Assembly (NCBI GenBank): GCA_944376295.1
Contig: CALWCE010000004.1
Coordinates: 1 to 64,000, forward strand
DNA length: 64,000 nt
Direction of reading: 5' to 3'
From: an uncultured Clostridia bacterium
GTDB taxonomy: Bacteria > Bacillota > Clostridia > Christensenellales > Borkfalkiaceae
This document shows, piece after piece, positions 8,643-15,970 of the stretch; position 1 is the stretch's first letter, and each line of letters begins with the position of its first letter. The notes under the pieces were generated by a model that saw only the letters and a program-made list of their open reading frames with translations, had not been told where the DNA came from and made no database searches. A program made the position numbers and the translations under genes.

Positions 8643-8685
8643 GTTTGTTCACTATAATTATAGTTATCACTTGTTCACTTGTCAA
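8643..8685 (-). promoter_or_regulatory. Promoter and repeated operator of tetR-hydrolase operon
   Basis: On the minus strand, TTGACA (8680-8685) and TATAAT (8657-8662) are separated by exactly 17 bases, a perfect vegetative promoter. Two direct copies of a 16-base sequence, GTGAACAAGTGATAAC and GTGAACAAACGATAAC, lie in the spacer and just after the -10 box. They are the best candidates for TetR-type operator sites, and binding there would block RNA polymerase. The ribosome-binding site of the regulator follows within 20 bases. Confidence 0.8.
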
Positions 8686-8727
8686 GTAAAAAAAGGCATA
8701 TTTTGTTATTTTGTGTTGTGTCCGCTT

Positions 8728-8880
8728 GTGCTTACCGTCTGAGGACGGAATACGCCGTCTTGCCAAATTGTAAAGGGCGGCTATTTATCTCCCGTAAGGC
8801 ATAAAGCCGCCGACCCCTACGGGGCAAACCCTTGACAATTTGACAAGACGACATTTTTTGCTGGTTAAGACGGTAAGCAC
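8728..8880. repeat. Nested long inverted repeat upstream of recombinase 1
   Basis: Three concentric inverted repeats. Outer: GTGCTTACCGTCT (8728-8740) with AGACGGTAAGCAC (8868-8880), 13 of 13 paired. Middle: 8756-8777 with 8829-8850, 20 of 22 paired. Inner: GGCGGCT (8776-8782) with AGCCGCC (8805-8811). No gene fits inside. The whole ends 60 bases before the start of a large serine recombinase. It could be an attachment or end site used by that enzyme, a cruciform replication signal, or a folded leader RNA. Confidence 0.7.
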
Positions 8881-8940
8881 CAAAGCGAACAACAAAATTT
8901 TTAAGCCGCAGTCCGCACAGACAGCGCAAAGGAGCAGACA

Positions 8941-10548
8941 ATGAAAAACGCAGTTATTTATGCACGTTTCAGTTCACACAGCCAAAACGAGCAGTCCATT
9001 GAGGGGCAGTTAGCAGAGTGCTACGCTTTTGCACAGCGGAGCGATTTACGCATAGTCCACGAGTACATAGACAGAGCCTTGACGGGTACGACGGACAAAC
9101 GCCCCGACTTTCTGCAAATGATTGAGGACAGCAAGCGCAAAGGCTTTCAGTTCGTCATTGTCTATCAGTTAGACCGTTTCGCCCGTAACCGCTACGACAG
9201 CGCAACGTACAAAGCAAAGCTGAAAAAGAACGGCGTTCGCGTGTTATCCGCCAAAGAGAACATAACCGACGACGCCAGCGGTATTTTGGTTGAGGGCGTT
9301 TTGGAAAGTATGGCGGAATACTATTCGGCGGAGCTGTCGCAAAAGATAAAGCGCGGTATTGCTATATCCGCCTCGAAATGCAAGTTTTTCGGCGGTAAAG
9401 TGCCGCTCGGCTACAAGATAGACGAACAAAAGAATTATGTCATTGACGAGGACACCGCGCCCATAGTCATAAAAATGTTTCAAATGCTTGCCAGCGGCTA
9501 CACCTATGCGGACATAGCGCGGTATATGAACGAGCGCGGAATACCTACCACAACAGGCGGCAAGTGGAACAAAAATAGTTTCCGCAGTATATTTGCAAAT
9601 CGCAGATATTTAGGCAAATACATTTTTCACGGCGAGGAAATCGACGGCGGCATACCGCGCCTTATTGACGACGGACTTTTTGACGAGGTGCAAAAGGTTT
9701 TAGAGAAATACGCCGCCGCGCCGTCAAGAGGCAAAGCAAAGGTCGAATATCTTTTGTCGGACAAACTTTTATGCGGCAAATGCGGGCATAAAATGACGGG
9801 GATAAGCTCGACGAGCAAGAGCGGCAAAATACATCACTACTATAAATGTGTAGGCACTACAAAGGGCGTATGCGACAAACGGACAGTCCGCAAGCAGTTT
9901 ATTGAGGACGAAATTATAGCCGCCATTGTTGGCGATAATACCGCCCAAAACCCGCACGGCGTTTTGACCGACGAGTTTATAGACCTTGTCGCCGCCGAAA
10001 CCTATTTACTGATACAAGCGGAGCAGAACGACAGCGAAATAAAACGGCTTGAAAGCGCGGTTGCGGAAAATCAAAAGGCAATAAACAACCTTATGCAAGC
10101 GTTAATGCTGGGCAAGATTGCCGACACGATTTTAGCGCAAATCGAAAAGCTGGAAAACGAGAACAAAGAGCTGAACGACACAATAGCCAGCGAAAAGGCG
10201 TTACAAATCAATTACAGCTATGCGGACATTCGCAAGTGGTTGTTACATTTCAGAACGCTGGACTATTCCAAGACCAAGAACCGCAAAGACCTGATTGACA
10301 CATTCATTTATAGGGTTGTGCTTTACGACGATAAAATGAAAGTGTTGTTCCACTTGAAAAGCGGACAAAAGAACGAGTTACTTTTGAACTTGATTTTCCC
10401 CGACTATCCCGACGGAAACGGCGAGAACGGCGAAAACAGCGCAAAAGAAAAAGAAACCGAAAATTCGGTTTCTCTTTCAGAGGGGTGTGCGTATACCCCC
10501 GTAATGGTGGAGATGTTCCATCCAAATCCGAACCTAATTCCGTGTTGA
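8941..10548 (+). CDS. Large serine recombinase 1
   Basis: A 535-residue site-specific recombinase. The N-terminal resolvase domain (residues 1-150) has the YARFSSHSQNEQSIEGQ start, with the catalytic Ser in the RFSS segment and the conserved DRFARNRYD Arg cluster. The recombinase domain follows at about 165-265. A zinc ribbon (CGKCG, later C..C near 275-310) and a long coiled coil complete the large-serine-integrase layout. The ribosome-binding site AAAGGAG precedes the ATG. The last 25 residues (from about 511) are encoded antisense to the C-terminal coding region of recombinase 2, so this tail may have been altered by recombination at an attachment site. It probably moves one of the nested elements. 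Confidence 0.9.
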   Translation: MKNAVIYARFSSHSQNEQSIEGQLAECYAFAQRSDLRIVHEYIDRALTGTTDKRPDFLQMIEDSKRKGFQFVIVYQLDRFARNRYDSATYKAKLKKNGVRVLSAKENITDDASGILVEGVLESMAEYYSAELSQKIKRGIAISASKCKFFGGKVPLGYKIDEQKNYVIDEDTAPIVIKMFQMLASGYTYADIARYMNERGIPTTTGGKWNKNSFRSIFANRRYLGKYIFHGEEIDGGIPRLIDDGLFDEVQKVLEKYAAAPSRGKAKVEYLLSDKLLCGKCGHKMTGISSTSKSGKIHHYYKCVGTTKGVCDKRTVRKQFIEDEIIAAIVGDNTAQNPHGVLTDEFIDLVAAETYLLIQAEQNDSEIKRLESAVAENQKAINNLMQALMLGKIADTILAQIEKLENENKELNDTIASEKALQINYSYADIRKWLLHFRTLDYSKTKNRKDLIDTFIYRVVLYDDKMKVLFHLKSGQKNELLLNLIFPDYPDGNGENGENSAKEKETENSVSLSEGCAYTPVMVEMFHPNPNLIPC

Positions 10549-11965
10549 TTTCGTCTATCGTGGCCGTCTTTGAGCCGTCTTTATAGTTAAACGTGAATAC
10601 CACTTTGTCGTCATAGACGAATACGGCGTTCACAAAGCTCTCGACGAGCCGCTTGCGGCTTGCAACATCCGTCAGATCGGTATCGCGGAATTTGCTTATC
10701 CAAAAGGCGATGTGCTCCTTCGTGATCTTCGGCTTTTGCAGTTCTTCGCTGTAAATGGCGACTTTGATCTCTTCTCTTTCCCGTTCCAACGCTTCCAGCC
10801 GCTCTTTGGTGGAGGGAGTAAGTATGCCATGCTGTATGGCGTTGAGCATGTTCTGTATGCCGGTTTCGATTTCTTTCAGACGAGCATTGAGCTGCGGCAG
10901 CTTGGAGTTCTCCTGCGCAAGAATGTTCAAGATCGCGTCGGCAATGTGGTTGATGAGTTCGTCGTCCATGACAATTTTCATGATATAATGAATGACGGCG
11001 TCTTCGATCCAATCTTTCTTTACGGGCTTTTTGTCGCATCCCATCTTTCGCTTGGCGTGGGAACACTTATAATAGCGATGAACGGTTCCCGTATGGCTCT
11101 TGCCGCTCTCTCCGACCATGAACGTGCCGCATTTGCCGCAAAACAGCCGCGTCGTCAAGATGTAGTCATCCTCCGCCTTGCGCATGGCGGGAGCCTTTTG
11201 ATTCCTCGCCATGATCTCCTGCACGCGGTTGAACAGCCCTTCGGAGACGATGGGCGGAATGGCGTCGGGGATTAACATATCGCGGAATTTGTACTCTCCG
11301 ATATACCGCCTGTTTTTGAGAAGATAGTGGACGACGTTGAGCGTGATCTTGTTTCCCTGCGACGTGCGGATGCCGCGCCGCGTCAGGTCTTTGGCAATAT
11401 CGGTCATTCTTTCGCCGTCGGCATAGCGGGTGAAAATCTCCACGACGACGGGAGCGGTCGTTTCGTCGATTTCCAAGCGCTGATCTTTCATGCGATAGCC
11501 GAACGTCAGCCCGCCGCCGTTCATCTTGCCCTTTAAGGCGTTTTCCGTCAAGCCGCGCCCGATTTTTTCGGAGAGATCGACCGAATAGTATTCTGCCCAG
11601 CCCTCAAGCATAGATTCGAGCAACACGCCTTCGGGACCATCGGAGATGTTCTCCTTTGCCGATATGACCTTTACGCCGTTCTTTTTGAGAATATTCTTGT
11701 AATAAGCGGAGTCATAACGATTTCGGGCGAAACGGTCGAGTTTCCAAACAAGCACGGTATCGAACAGCTTACGATAGCTGTCTTTGATCATCCGCTGGAA
11801 TTCGGGGCGATTATCCGTCTTTGCGGAGAGCGCGCGGTCGATGTATGTACCGAACACGGTAATGCCGTTGCGTTCGGCAAATTCCATGCACTCGCGGATC
11901 TGACCTTCGATGCTCTCCTCTCTTTGGTTGTCACTTGAATATCGGGCGTAAATGATTGCTTTCAT
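10304..11965 (-). CDS. Large serine recombinase 2
   Basis: A 553-residue recombinase of the same family but divergent from recombinase 1. The resolvase domain starts MKAIIYARYSSDNQREESIE and has the DRFARNRYDS motif. The recombinase domain lies near 160-255, and the zinc ribbon uses CGKCGTFM and later Cys residues. The coiled coil spans about 350-420. Normal homologues end shortly after the ELGSDLDGTSPP segment; here the frame runs on for about 75 residues through sequence antisense to recombinase 1, ending in an Arg/Ser-rich tail that looks non-native. The two genes converge and overlap by 245 bases. It probably mobilises the TIR/MobV block. Confidence 0.88.
   Translation of the reverse strand: MKAIIYARYSSDNQREESIEGQIRECMEFAERNGITVFGTYIDRALSAKTDNRPEFQRMIKDSYRKLFDTVLVWKLDRFARNRYDSAYYKNILKKNGVKVISAKENISDGPEGVLLESMLEGWAEYYSVDLSEKIGRGLTENALKGKMNGGGLTFGYRMKDQRLEIDETTAPVVVEIFTRYADGERMTDIAKDLTRRGIRTSQGNKITLNVVHYLLKNRRYIGEYKFRDMLIPDAIPPIVSEGLFNRVQEIMARNQKAPAMRKAEDDYILTTRLFCGKCGTFMVGESGKSHTGTVHRYYKCSHAKRKMGCDKKPVKKDWIEDAVIHYIMKIVMDDELINHIADAILNILAQENSKLPQLNARLKEIETGIQNMLNAIQHGILTPSTKERLEALEREREEIKVAIYSEELQKPKITKEHIAFWISKFRDTDLTDVASRKRLVESFVNAVFVYDDKVVFTFNYKDGSKTATIDEINTELGSDLDGTSPPLRGYTHTPLKEKPNFRFLFLLRCFRRSRRFRRDSRGKSSSKVTRSFVRFSSGTTLSFYRRKAQPYK
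10453..10499. repeat. Palindromes at the recombinase junction (att candidate)
   Basis: Inside the convergent overlap lie two palindromes. GAAACCGAA (10453-10461) and TTCGGTTTC (10464-10472) form a perfect 9-bp repeat. GGGGTGTGCGTATACCCC (10482-10499) is an imperfect palindrome centred on a short spacer, as serine-integrase core sites often are. Both lie where each recombinase loses its family-like C-terminus, so this is the best candidate for a joined attachment site. The first palindrome could instead work as a bidirectional terminator. Confidence 0.4.
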
Positions 11966-11966
11966 G

Positions 11967-12194
11967 TTAAATATTTTTGCCTTTTAATGCTCTTAAGTAC
12001 TGTGTTTTCTTATATATTTCAATGTGATAACTTGGGCATATCTTTTTATAACGCAAATAATCTTTGTCAGCATCATCCGCTATAATCGGAATATGTTTTA
12101 CGAAAGCAGTCGCAATAACAAATGGGATAGGGGTAGGCATCCCAAAAAGAACTTTTCTATGAAGAAAGTTAAAATTCTTATTTTTATTCACCAT
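11967..12194 (-). CDS. Hypothetical protein, possible PIN-domain remnant
   Basis: A 75-residue frame that ends 1 base before the start codon of recombinase 2. The middle (FVIATAFVKHIPIIADDADK) resembles the C-terminal part of PIN-type RNases, where a buried helix is followed by a strand and an Asp-Asp. The N-terminal half of such a domain is missing, so this is either a fragment or an unrelated small protein. The 223 bases between 12195 and 12417 contain no gene that I can see. Low confidence that it is expressed. Confidence 0.35.
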   Translation of the reverse strand: MVNKNKNFNFLHRKVLFGMPTPIPFVIATAFVKHIPIIADDADKDYLRYKKICPSYHIEIYKKTQYLRALKGKNI

Positions 12195-12417
12195 AGTATT
12201 GGCACGCTATTCATCTAAAGTGCCATCGGCGCATATCTTCACAGGTCTAAAATATTAGTCAATCCAGAAAATATATGACTGGCAATTGAGGATGCCTGTT
12301 CAGCAGAAAATCGGCAACTTTGTATTCTTCAGGAAATACAAAATGCGTAAAAACTGCAATTTTGTTAAAAAAAGTTTGCGGGAAGAATTTTATCAAACAG
12401 GTTTCGATTAAAAATTC

Positions 12418-12735
12418 CTATTTTCTAGTGACCTCATCAATCCATTCTAAATAACCTTTATATCCTTTCGCTACGTCAATAGCGATAATTTCAGGCGTGT
12501 CATATGGGTGTATCTCTTTGATTTTTGTTTCGAGCATATCATATAAATCCCAAGATGTTTTAAATAAAATTAAAACCTCTTCATCATGACACACTTCTGC
12601 TTTCCATGTGTAATGACTGCCTATATTAATTGTTTGTATACATGCTGCAAGCTTTAACTCTAAAATCGTATTAATAATTTTTTGTGCCTCACCTATATTA
12701 TTGACAGTAGTAAGTGCCATGCAATATTTATTCAT
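12418..12735 (-). CDS. cutA: CutA1-like protein
   Basis: A 105-residue protein with the full CutA1 pattern: an N-terminal strand-helix (ALTTVNNIGEAQKIINTILE), LAACIQTINIGSHYTWKAEV in the middle, LILFKTSWDLYDMLETKIKE, the HPYDTPEIIAIDV signature, and a final Gly-x-x-x-Y-L-x-W. CutA1 proteins form PII-like trimers; a role in divalent metal tolerance was proposed in E. coli but the general function is unsettled. Here it is the last gene of a three-gene operon whose first gene encodes a TIR protein with its own CutA-like domain, which suggests that the two form mixed oligomers. Confidence 0.88.
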   Translation of the reverse strand: MNKYCMALTTVNNIGEAQKIINTILELKLAACIQTINIGSHYTWKAEVCHDEEVLILFKTSWDLYDMLETKIKEIHPYDTPEIIAIDVAKGYKGYLEWIDEVTRK

Positions 12736-12747
12736 TACCAGTACCTC

Positions 12748-13032
12748 TTAAAAATATAATGAAAAGTTTCCTACGATATTATATTCTTTTATTTCAAATT
12801 CTACAATGCCGTCACTAATAAAGAACTCGTCCTCTTTATTTTGAGGTGCAATCATTGATATAACAATGCCATATATGGTATCTTCAATATATGTCACCTC
12901 GTCTATTTTAAACTTTACACAATTACACTGCCCAAGACAAAATTCTTCCGTATTTTGCGGATTAATTATTTCCTCATATTGTTTCCCTTTTATTGAATAA
13001 CATACTCTTAAAAACCCAACAACGCCTAACAT
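12748..13032 (-). CDS. Hypothetical 94-aa protein of TIR/CutA operon
   Basis: It begins MLGVVGFLRVCYSIKGKQYE and has a GGAG ribosome-binding site before the ATG. The sequence alternates hydrophobic and polar residues and ends in a KEYNIVGNFSLYF strand, so it is probably a small beta-sheet domain. Four cysteines are present, one pair as LGQCNC. It sits between the TIR-LRR-CutA gene (12 bases upstream) and the free CutA1 gene (12 bases downstream), so it belongs to the same transcript. No family recognised. An accessory, sensor or inhibitor role in the system would be inference from position. Confidence 0.7.
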   Translation of the reverse strand: MLGVVGFLRVCYSIKGKQYEEIINPQNTEEFCLGQCNCVKFKIDEVTYIEDTIYGIVISMIAPQNKEDEFFISDGIVEFEIKEYNIVGNFSLYF

Positions 13033-13044
13033 ACTATTCTCCTT

Positions 13045-14631
13045 TCACGCTTTCTGTTCTGTTTGCTCGATTATCCACTCGCCAAAAGCTTTTGATATAT
13101 TAACTATCGGAAGACATATAATTTGACAACACTCATATGAATGATGCTGTAAAATAAACTCTTCCACTTTATTGTATAAACCTCCTCGCGTTATACATGA
13201 TAGTTCGATTTCGTTTTCATTGCAGGGCTCATCGTTCCATGTGTAAAAAACATTTAACTTATTTAATTGCGCCGATGCAACATAATTATTATCGACAAGC
13301 ATTTTTGCCATTTTTGAAGCTTCCTCTATCGATTCGAAGGTTGTTTTCACCATAACAAAAGCAGTCATATTTGCTTCATTATTTTGTTGCAGGTTTGCTT
13401 TCTCGTTAATTTTTTGTTGTATGTTGTATTTAATTAACGGATTAAACCTTTTACTTACAACTACTCTCTGCTTGTTACTCCATCCTTCAAGTGCCGAAAT
13501 ATCAAATTCTTCTATCTCGTCGCCCAATGTCAAGCTGATTATGTTTCTGCAAAAACTAAATGCATAAGCGCCGATTTTCTTTAAATGTTTAGGTAAAACA
13601 ATATCAACAATTTTTATACATTTCGAAAAACACCACGGCTCAATTTTCTCTACGGTATCATGAACTGTAACCAAATCGTTATTATAACCCTCAGGGCACC
13701 TAATAATCCTCTTTTTATCTTTGTCGTATAAAATACCTTCAACTGTGGAAAAAGACAGGTTTTCTTCGTCAACATCAAATATGGCTAGCTTATCGCAATC
13801 GTTAAATGCGGAAGAAGCTATGCATGCAATTCCTTTTCCAAATCGTACAACTTTAAGCTTTTCACAAAAACAAAATGCTTCATCTCCAATGCTCGTAAGT
13901 TCATCGTTGAACGCAATAAAAGAAAGGTTATAACAGCGCATAAATGCTTTATCTCCAATACCCCTTAATGAATCAGGAAAAATTAGATTGGAAATGTTTA
14001 TACATCGTTCAAACGCGCCTTTCTCAATTTTTTCCATACCCTCAGGAAAAACTATTTTTGTAACCTGTGTTTTATCCTTAAAAGCATACTCACCAATACT
14101 TTTTATGCCCTTTGGTATAACAACTATTGGCGCAACACCTACATATTTTACGAGCACAGAATCATGTATTACAAAATCTCTTTTCTCATTACTAGTTTCA
14201 TTTTCAATATCCTTGACCATAAAACGAGAGCATATCGCATCAATGAAACTATCGAAATAGATAAAATCGTATTTGATTCCGTTATAATAGCGAATCTCGT
14301 CAATATCTTCTGGAAGCGTTTGAGAAAGGTCGAAATCCCCCACAAACACGCATATTATATTCTTCTTGAATTTTAAAGCAGTGCTAATTTCAAATCTCAG
14401 CCAATCGTTTTCATCATTACATCTATCCAGCGAATGATTGTTTATCACTAGAATATAATTTGTGCAACGTTTTATGATTTCAAAAAGATTATTATCAAAT
14501 CTTCCAGAATTTAAAGTATAAATATCGCAGAAAGTTGACAGCCCTTTGTTTGTAAGCGCATGGTATATGTTTTGCACTTCCGGCAATGTTTCACTTCTGC
14601 GATAGCTGATAAAATTTTCAAAAATTTGCAT
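13045..14631 (-). CDS. TIR - leucine-rich repeat - CutA-like fusion protein
   Basis: A 528-residue protein with three regions. Residues 1-140 form a TIR domain: FENFISYRR is box 1, the LSTFCDIYTLNSGRF segment is box 2, and NDWLRFEISTAL contains a W-x-x-x-E arrangement that places a candidate catalytic Glu where NAD-cleaving bacterial TIRs have it. Residues 165-405 are BspA-type LRR_5 repeats (IPKGIKSIGEYAF, FPEGMEKIEKGAF, FPDSLRGIGDKAF, and so on). Residues 418-525 are CutA-like: they keep the central YTW and overall pattern, but the HPYDTPEI signature has decayed. TIR enzymes are toxic NADases in anti-phage systems, and repeats often sense ligands. The gene leads an operon with a 94-residue protein and a CutA1. 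Confidence 0.85.
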   Translation of the reverse strand: MQIFENFISYRRSETLPEVQNIYHALTNKGLSTFCDIYTLNSGRFDNNLFEIIKRCTNYILVINNHSLDRCNDENDWLRFEISTALKFKKNIICVFVGDFDLSQTLPEDIDEIRYYNGIKYDFIYFDSFIDAICSRFMVKDIENETSNEKRDFVIHDSVLVKYVGVAPIVVIPKGIKSIGEYAFKDKTQVTKIVFPEGMEKIEKGAFERCINISNLIFPDSLRGIGDKAFMRCYNLSFIAFNDELTSIGDEAFCFCEKLKVVRFGKGIACIASSAFNDCDKLAIFDVDEENLSFSTVEGILYDKDKKRIIRCPEGYNNDLVTVHDTVEKIEPWCFSKCIKIVDIVLPKHLKKIGAYAFSFCRNIISLTLGDEIEEFDISALEGWSNKQRVVVSKRFNPLIKYNIQQKINEKANLQQNNEANMTAFVMVKTTFESIEEASKMAKMLVDNNYVASAQLNKLNVFYTWNDEPCNENEIELSCITRGGLYNKVEEFILQHHSYECCQIICLPIVNISKAFGEWIIEQTEQKA

Positions 14632-14650
14632 GGGTTTGACCTCTACTTAT

Positions 14651-14679
14651 AGTATATCATGTTTAAAAGAAAATGGCAA
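14651..14679 (-). promoter_or_regulatory. Promoter of TIR-LRR-CutA operon
   Basis: On the minus strand, TTGCCA (14674-14679) and TATACT (14651-14656) are separated by 17 bases. AGAGGT, a ribosome-binding site, follows about 8 bases before the ATG at 14631. The operon therefore has its own promoter and does not depend on the neighbouring repressor gene. Confidence 0.7.
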
Positions 14680-14735
14680 TTGCAAACAACAAAGAACGCC
14701 ACTAGGAATAATGATTAAATATACCACCTCATTGT

Positions 14736-14993
14736 TTAAATACAACGAGCCATTATATAGAGGATATTAATACATAGTCTATAACTGTCGGGCAAAACTC
14801 TATAACATTCTTTCCATACTAAATTCAAATTGTTAATGTATTCTTCATACGAATCATTAAATCCAATTTGGTCATCACTCCCGTAGTCTTTCAGCTGCCA
14901 ATAGGGAGGTGAAGTAATTATCAATTGAACAGATTTATCTGCTATTTTACTTAAATTACGGCTATCGCCTAAAATTATTATGTGATTAGTCAT
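14736..14993 (-). pseudogene. Truncated DNA methyltransferase
   Basis: The 85-residue frame begins HIIILGDSRNLSKIADKSVQ and contains TSPPYWQLKDYG, the TSPPY-type catalytic motif IV of N4-cytosine/N6-adenine methyltransferases. A YEEYINNLNLVWKECYRVL segment follows, as in full enzymes. The frame then ends after about 85 residues, whereas real enzymes have 250 or more, and the S-adenosylmethionine-binding half is absent. It lies 20 bases after the XRE gene in the same direction. It is a remnant, perhaps of a restriction-modification system that was displaced when the TIR operon arrived. Expression as a short peptide is possible but catalysis is not expected. Confidence 0.75.
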
Positions 14994-15013
14994 AGCAACC
15001 TTCTTTTCTGTAT

Positions 15014-15226
15014 TTATTGCACCTTTTCTCCGTTTGGCAAAATAAAATATTGTTCATATTTTGCCCCCAGAGCAGTCGCTATTTGATATAACTCCTTTTG
15101 CGTTAAAGTGTTCCTCTTAAGTTTTGCGTTAAAATTTTGAGGAGTTTGGTCAATTCGTCGCGCAAGTTCCGAAAGGCTTACGCCTGATCGAACACATAGC
15201 ACGCGTATTTGTTCCGAAGTTACCAT
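15014..15226 (-). CDS. XRE-family repressor
   Basis: A 70-residue helix-turn-helix protein: SEQIRVLCVRSGVSLSELAR, RIDQTPQNFNAKLKRNTLTQ, then ELYQIATALGAKYEQYFILP. This is the compact Cro/C1-type fold common in restriction-modification controllers and mobile elements. The gene is preceded by a consensus promoter whose -35 region carries a perfect 9-bp inverted repeat (15269-15295), so it likely represses itself. It is followed by the truncated methyltransferase, consistent with a former controller protein of a restriction-modification locus. Confidence 0.85.
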   Translation of the reverse strand: MVTSEQIRVLCVRSGVSLSELARRIDQTPQNFNAKLKRNTLTQKELYQIATALGAKYEQYFILPNGEKVQ

Positions 15227-15259
15227 AGCATACCCCCTGCAATTATTAAATCTGAGGAT

Positions 15260-15295
15260 AGTATAAACTATTTACTTTATGATGTCAAGTAAATA
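15260..15295 (-). promoter_or_regulatory. Promoter and operator of XRE gene
   Basis: TTGACA (15283-15288) and TATACT (15260-15265) on the minus strand are 17 bases apart. TATTTACTT (15269-15277) and AAGTAAATA (15287-15295) form a perfect 9-bp inverted repeat with a 9-base spacer that overlaps the -35 box and spacer. This is the expected place for an autoregulatory operator. Confidence 0.75.
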
Positions 15296-15350
15296 ATATA
15301 TCTTATCGGATTTGAACTCAAGAATCACAAACAAATGTTCTTATTTTCTC

Positions 15351-15379
15351 TTGACAACGCCACGTCTATATGATATAAT
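15351..15379 (+). promoter_or_regulatory. Strong promoter upstream of non-coding region
   Basis: TTGACA (15351-15356) and TATAAT (15374-15379) are both perfect consensus hexamers with a 17-base spacer on the plus strand. No open frame starts within the next 490 bases, so the promoter must drive a long leader or an untranslated RNA running toward the oriT and relaxase gene. Confidence 0.85.
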
Positions 15380-15385
15380 GCAAGA

Positions 15386-15805
15386 GTATAGGTGGAAAGC
15401 TGCCTGTATTCTTTTTCCGTACTGCAGAGTCGGCATGAAGATATCTCCCTATAAATAGGGAGAGTTGCGCGGAAGATATGCGTTCCGCGTGTGCGGAGCA
15501 AGTTCTCCGCGATGTTTCGGTGCATCAAGCGCCGCACCCGAGCCGTTTGAAAAAACGTGTGATGACAGGCTTTTTTAGTTGTACGCTTTTTTAGAACGAA
15601 GCACTAATGTCATTGCAAGTTTAAGCACGTGCCGCGATGGGCTTTTTTAAGTGTATGCTTTTTTCGGAAAGTACGCCCCTCTACAACGGAAACAGCCCTA
15701 CAACTTAACAGAATGGTTGACCACCATAGAGCGGAGAGAAACCGCTAAACAAGGTCAAAGTCGGTGACGAGGAAAGAGCAGTCAGCGGCTTTTTTGCGTC
15801 CTTTT
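15386..15805 (+). ncRNA. Candidate structured RNA of the mobilizable element
   Basis: About 420 bases without a gene follow the perfect promoter. Several stems can be read: CTCCCTA/TAGGGAG with loop TAAA near 15445, CGCGGAA/TTCCGCG near 15470, GCGGAG/CTCCGC near 15495, GGTGC/GCACC near 15520, and an AGCGG/CCGCT hairpin enclosed by TTGACC/GGTCAA near 15715-15770. Four T-runs (cttttttag style) recur between 15570 and 15800, the last after GTCAGCGG. This density of hairpins suggests a large structured RNA or a multi-terminator leader. I cannot assign it to a known class. Confidence 0.5.
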
Positions 15806-15874
15806 TAAGCTATCAGAGCCCGCCCTTTTCGGTGTGGAATAAGGATAGAAAAATACAATTTTGGGAGGAAAGTT

Positions 15875-15907
15875 ATGAGAAAGCAAACGACGATCCGACC
15901 GCCGTAG
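15875..15907 (+). pseudogene. Ten-codon remnant or leader peptide before oriT
   Basis: A strong ribosome-binding site (GGGAGGAAAGTT) precedes ATG at 15875, but the frame reads only MRKQTTIRPP before TAG at 15905. The sequence resembles the start of a ribbon-helix-helix protein (R-K-Q-T-T-I-R), the type of accessory protein often found beside relaxases, so it may be a decayed mobilization gene. The same frame continues open after the TAG into the relaxase. A leader peptide is the alternative. Confidence 0.4.
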
Positions 15908-15970
15908 AAAGAAAAAGTAACGCCGCAAAACGGCAAGCAAAACACGGTCGAGCTTTTGAGTTCGACGAAG

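Noticed and set aside
11967..12194. A functional PIN-domain toxin
   Set aside because: Only a C-terminal-like segment is present, the acidic residues of the N-terminal half are missing, and no antitoxin gene is adjacent.
15740..15805. RNase P RNA-like GAGGAAAG segment
   Set aside because: Only a short stretch resembles the conserved P4 strand; the partner strand and overall length do not fit.
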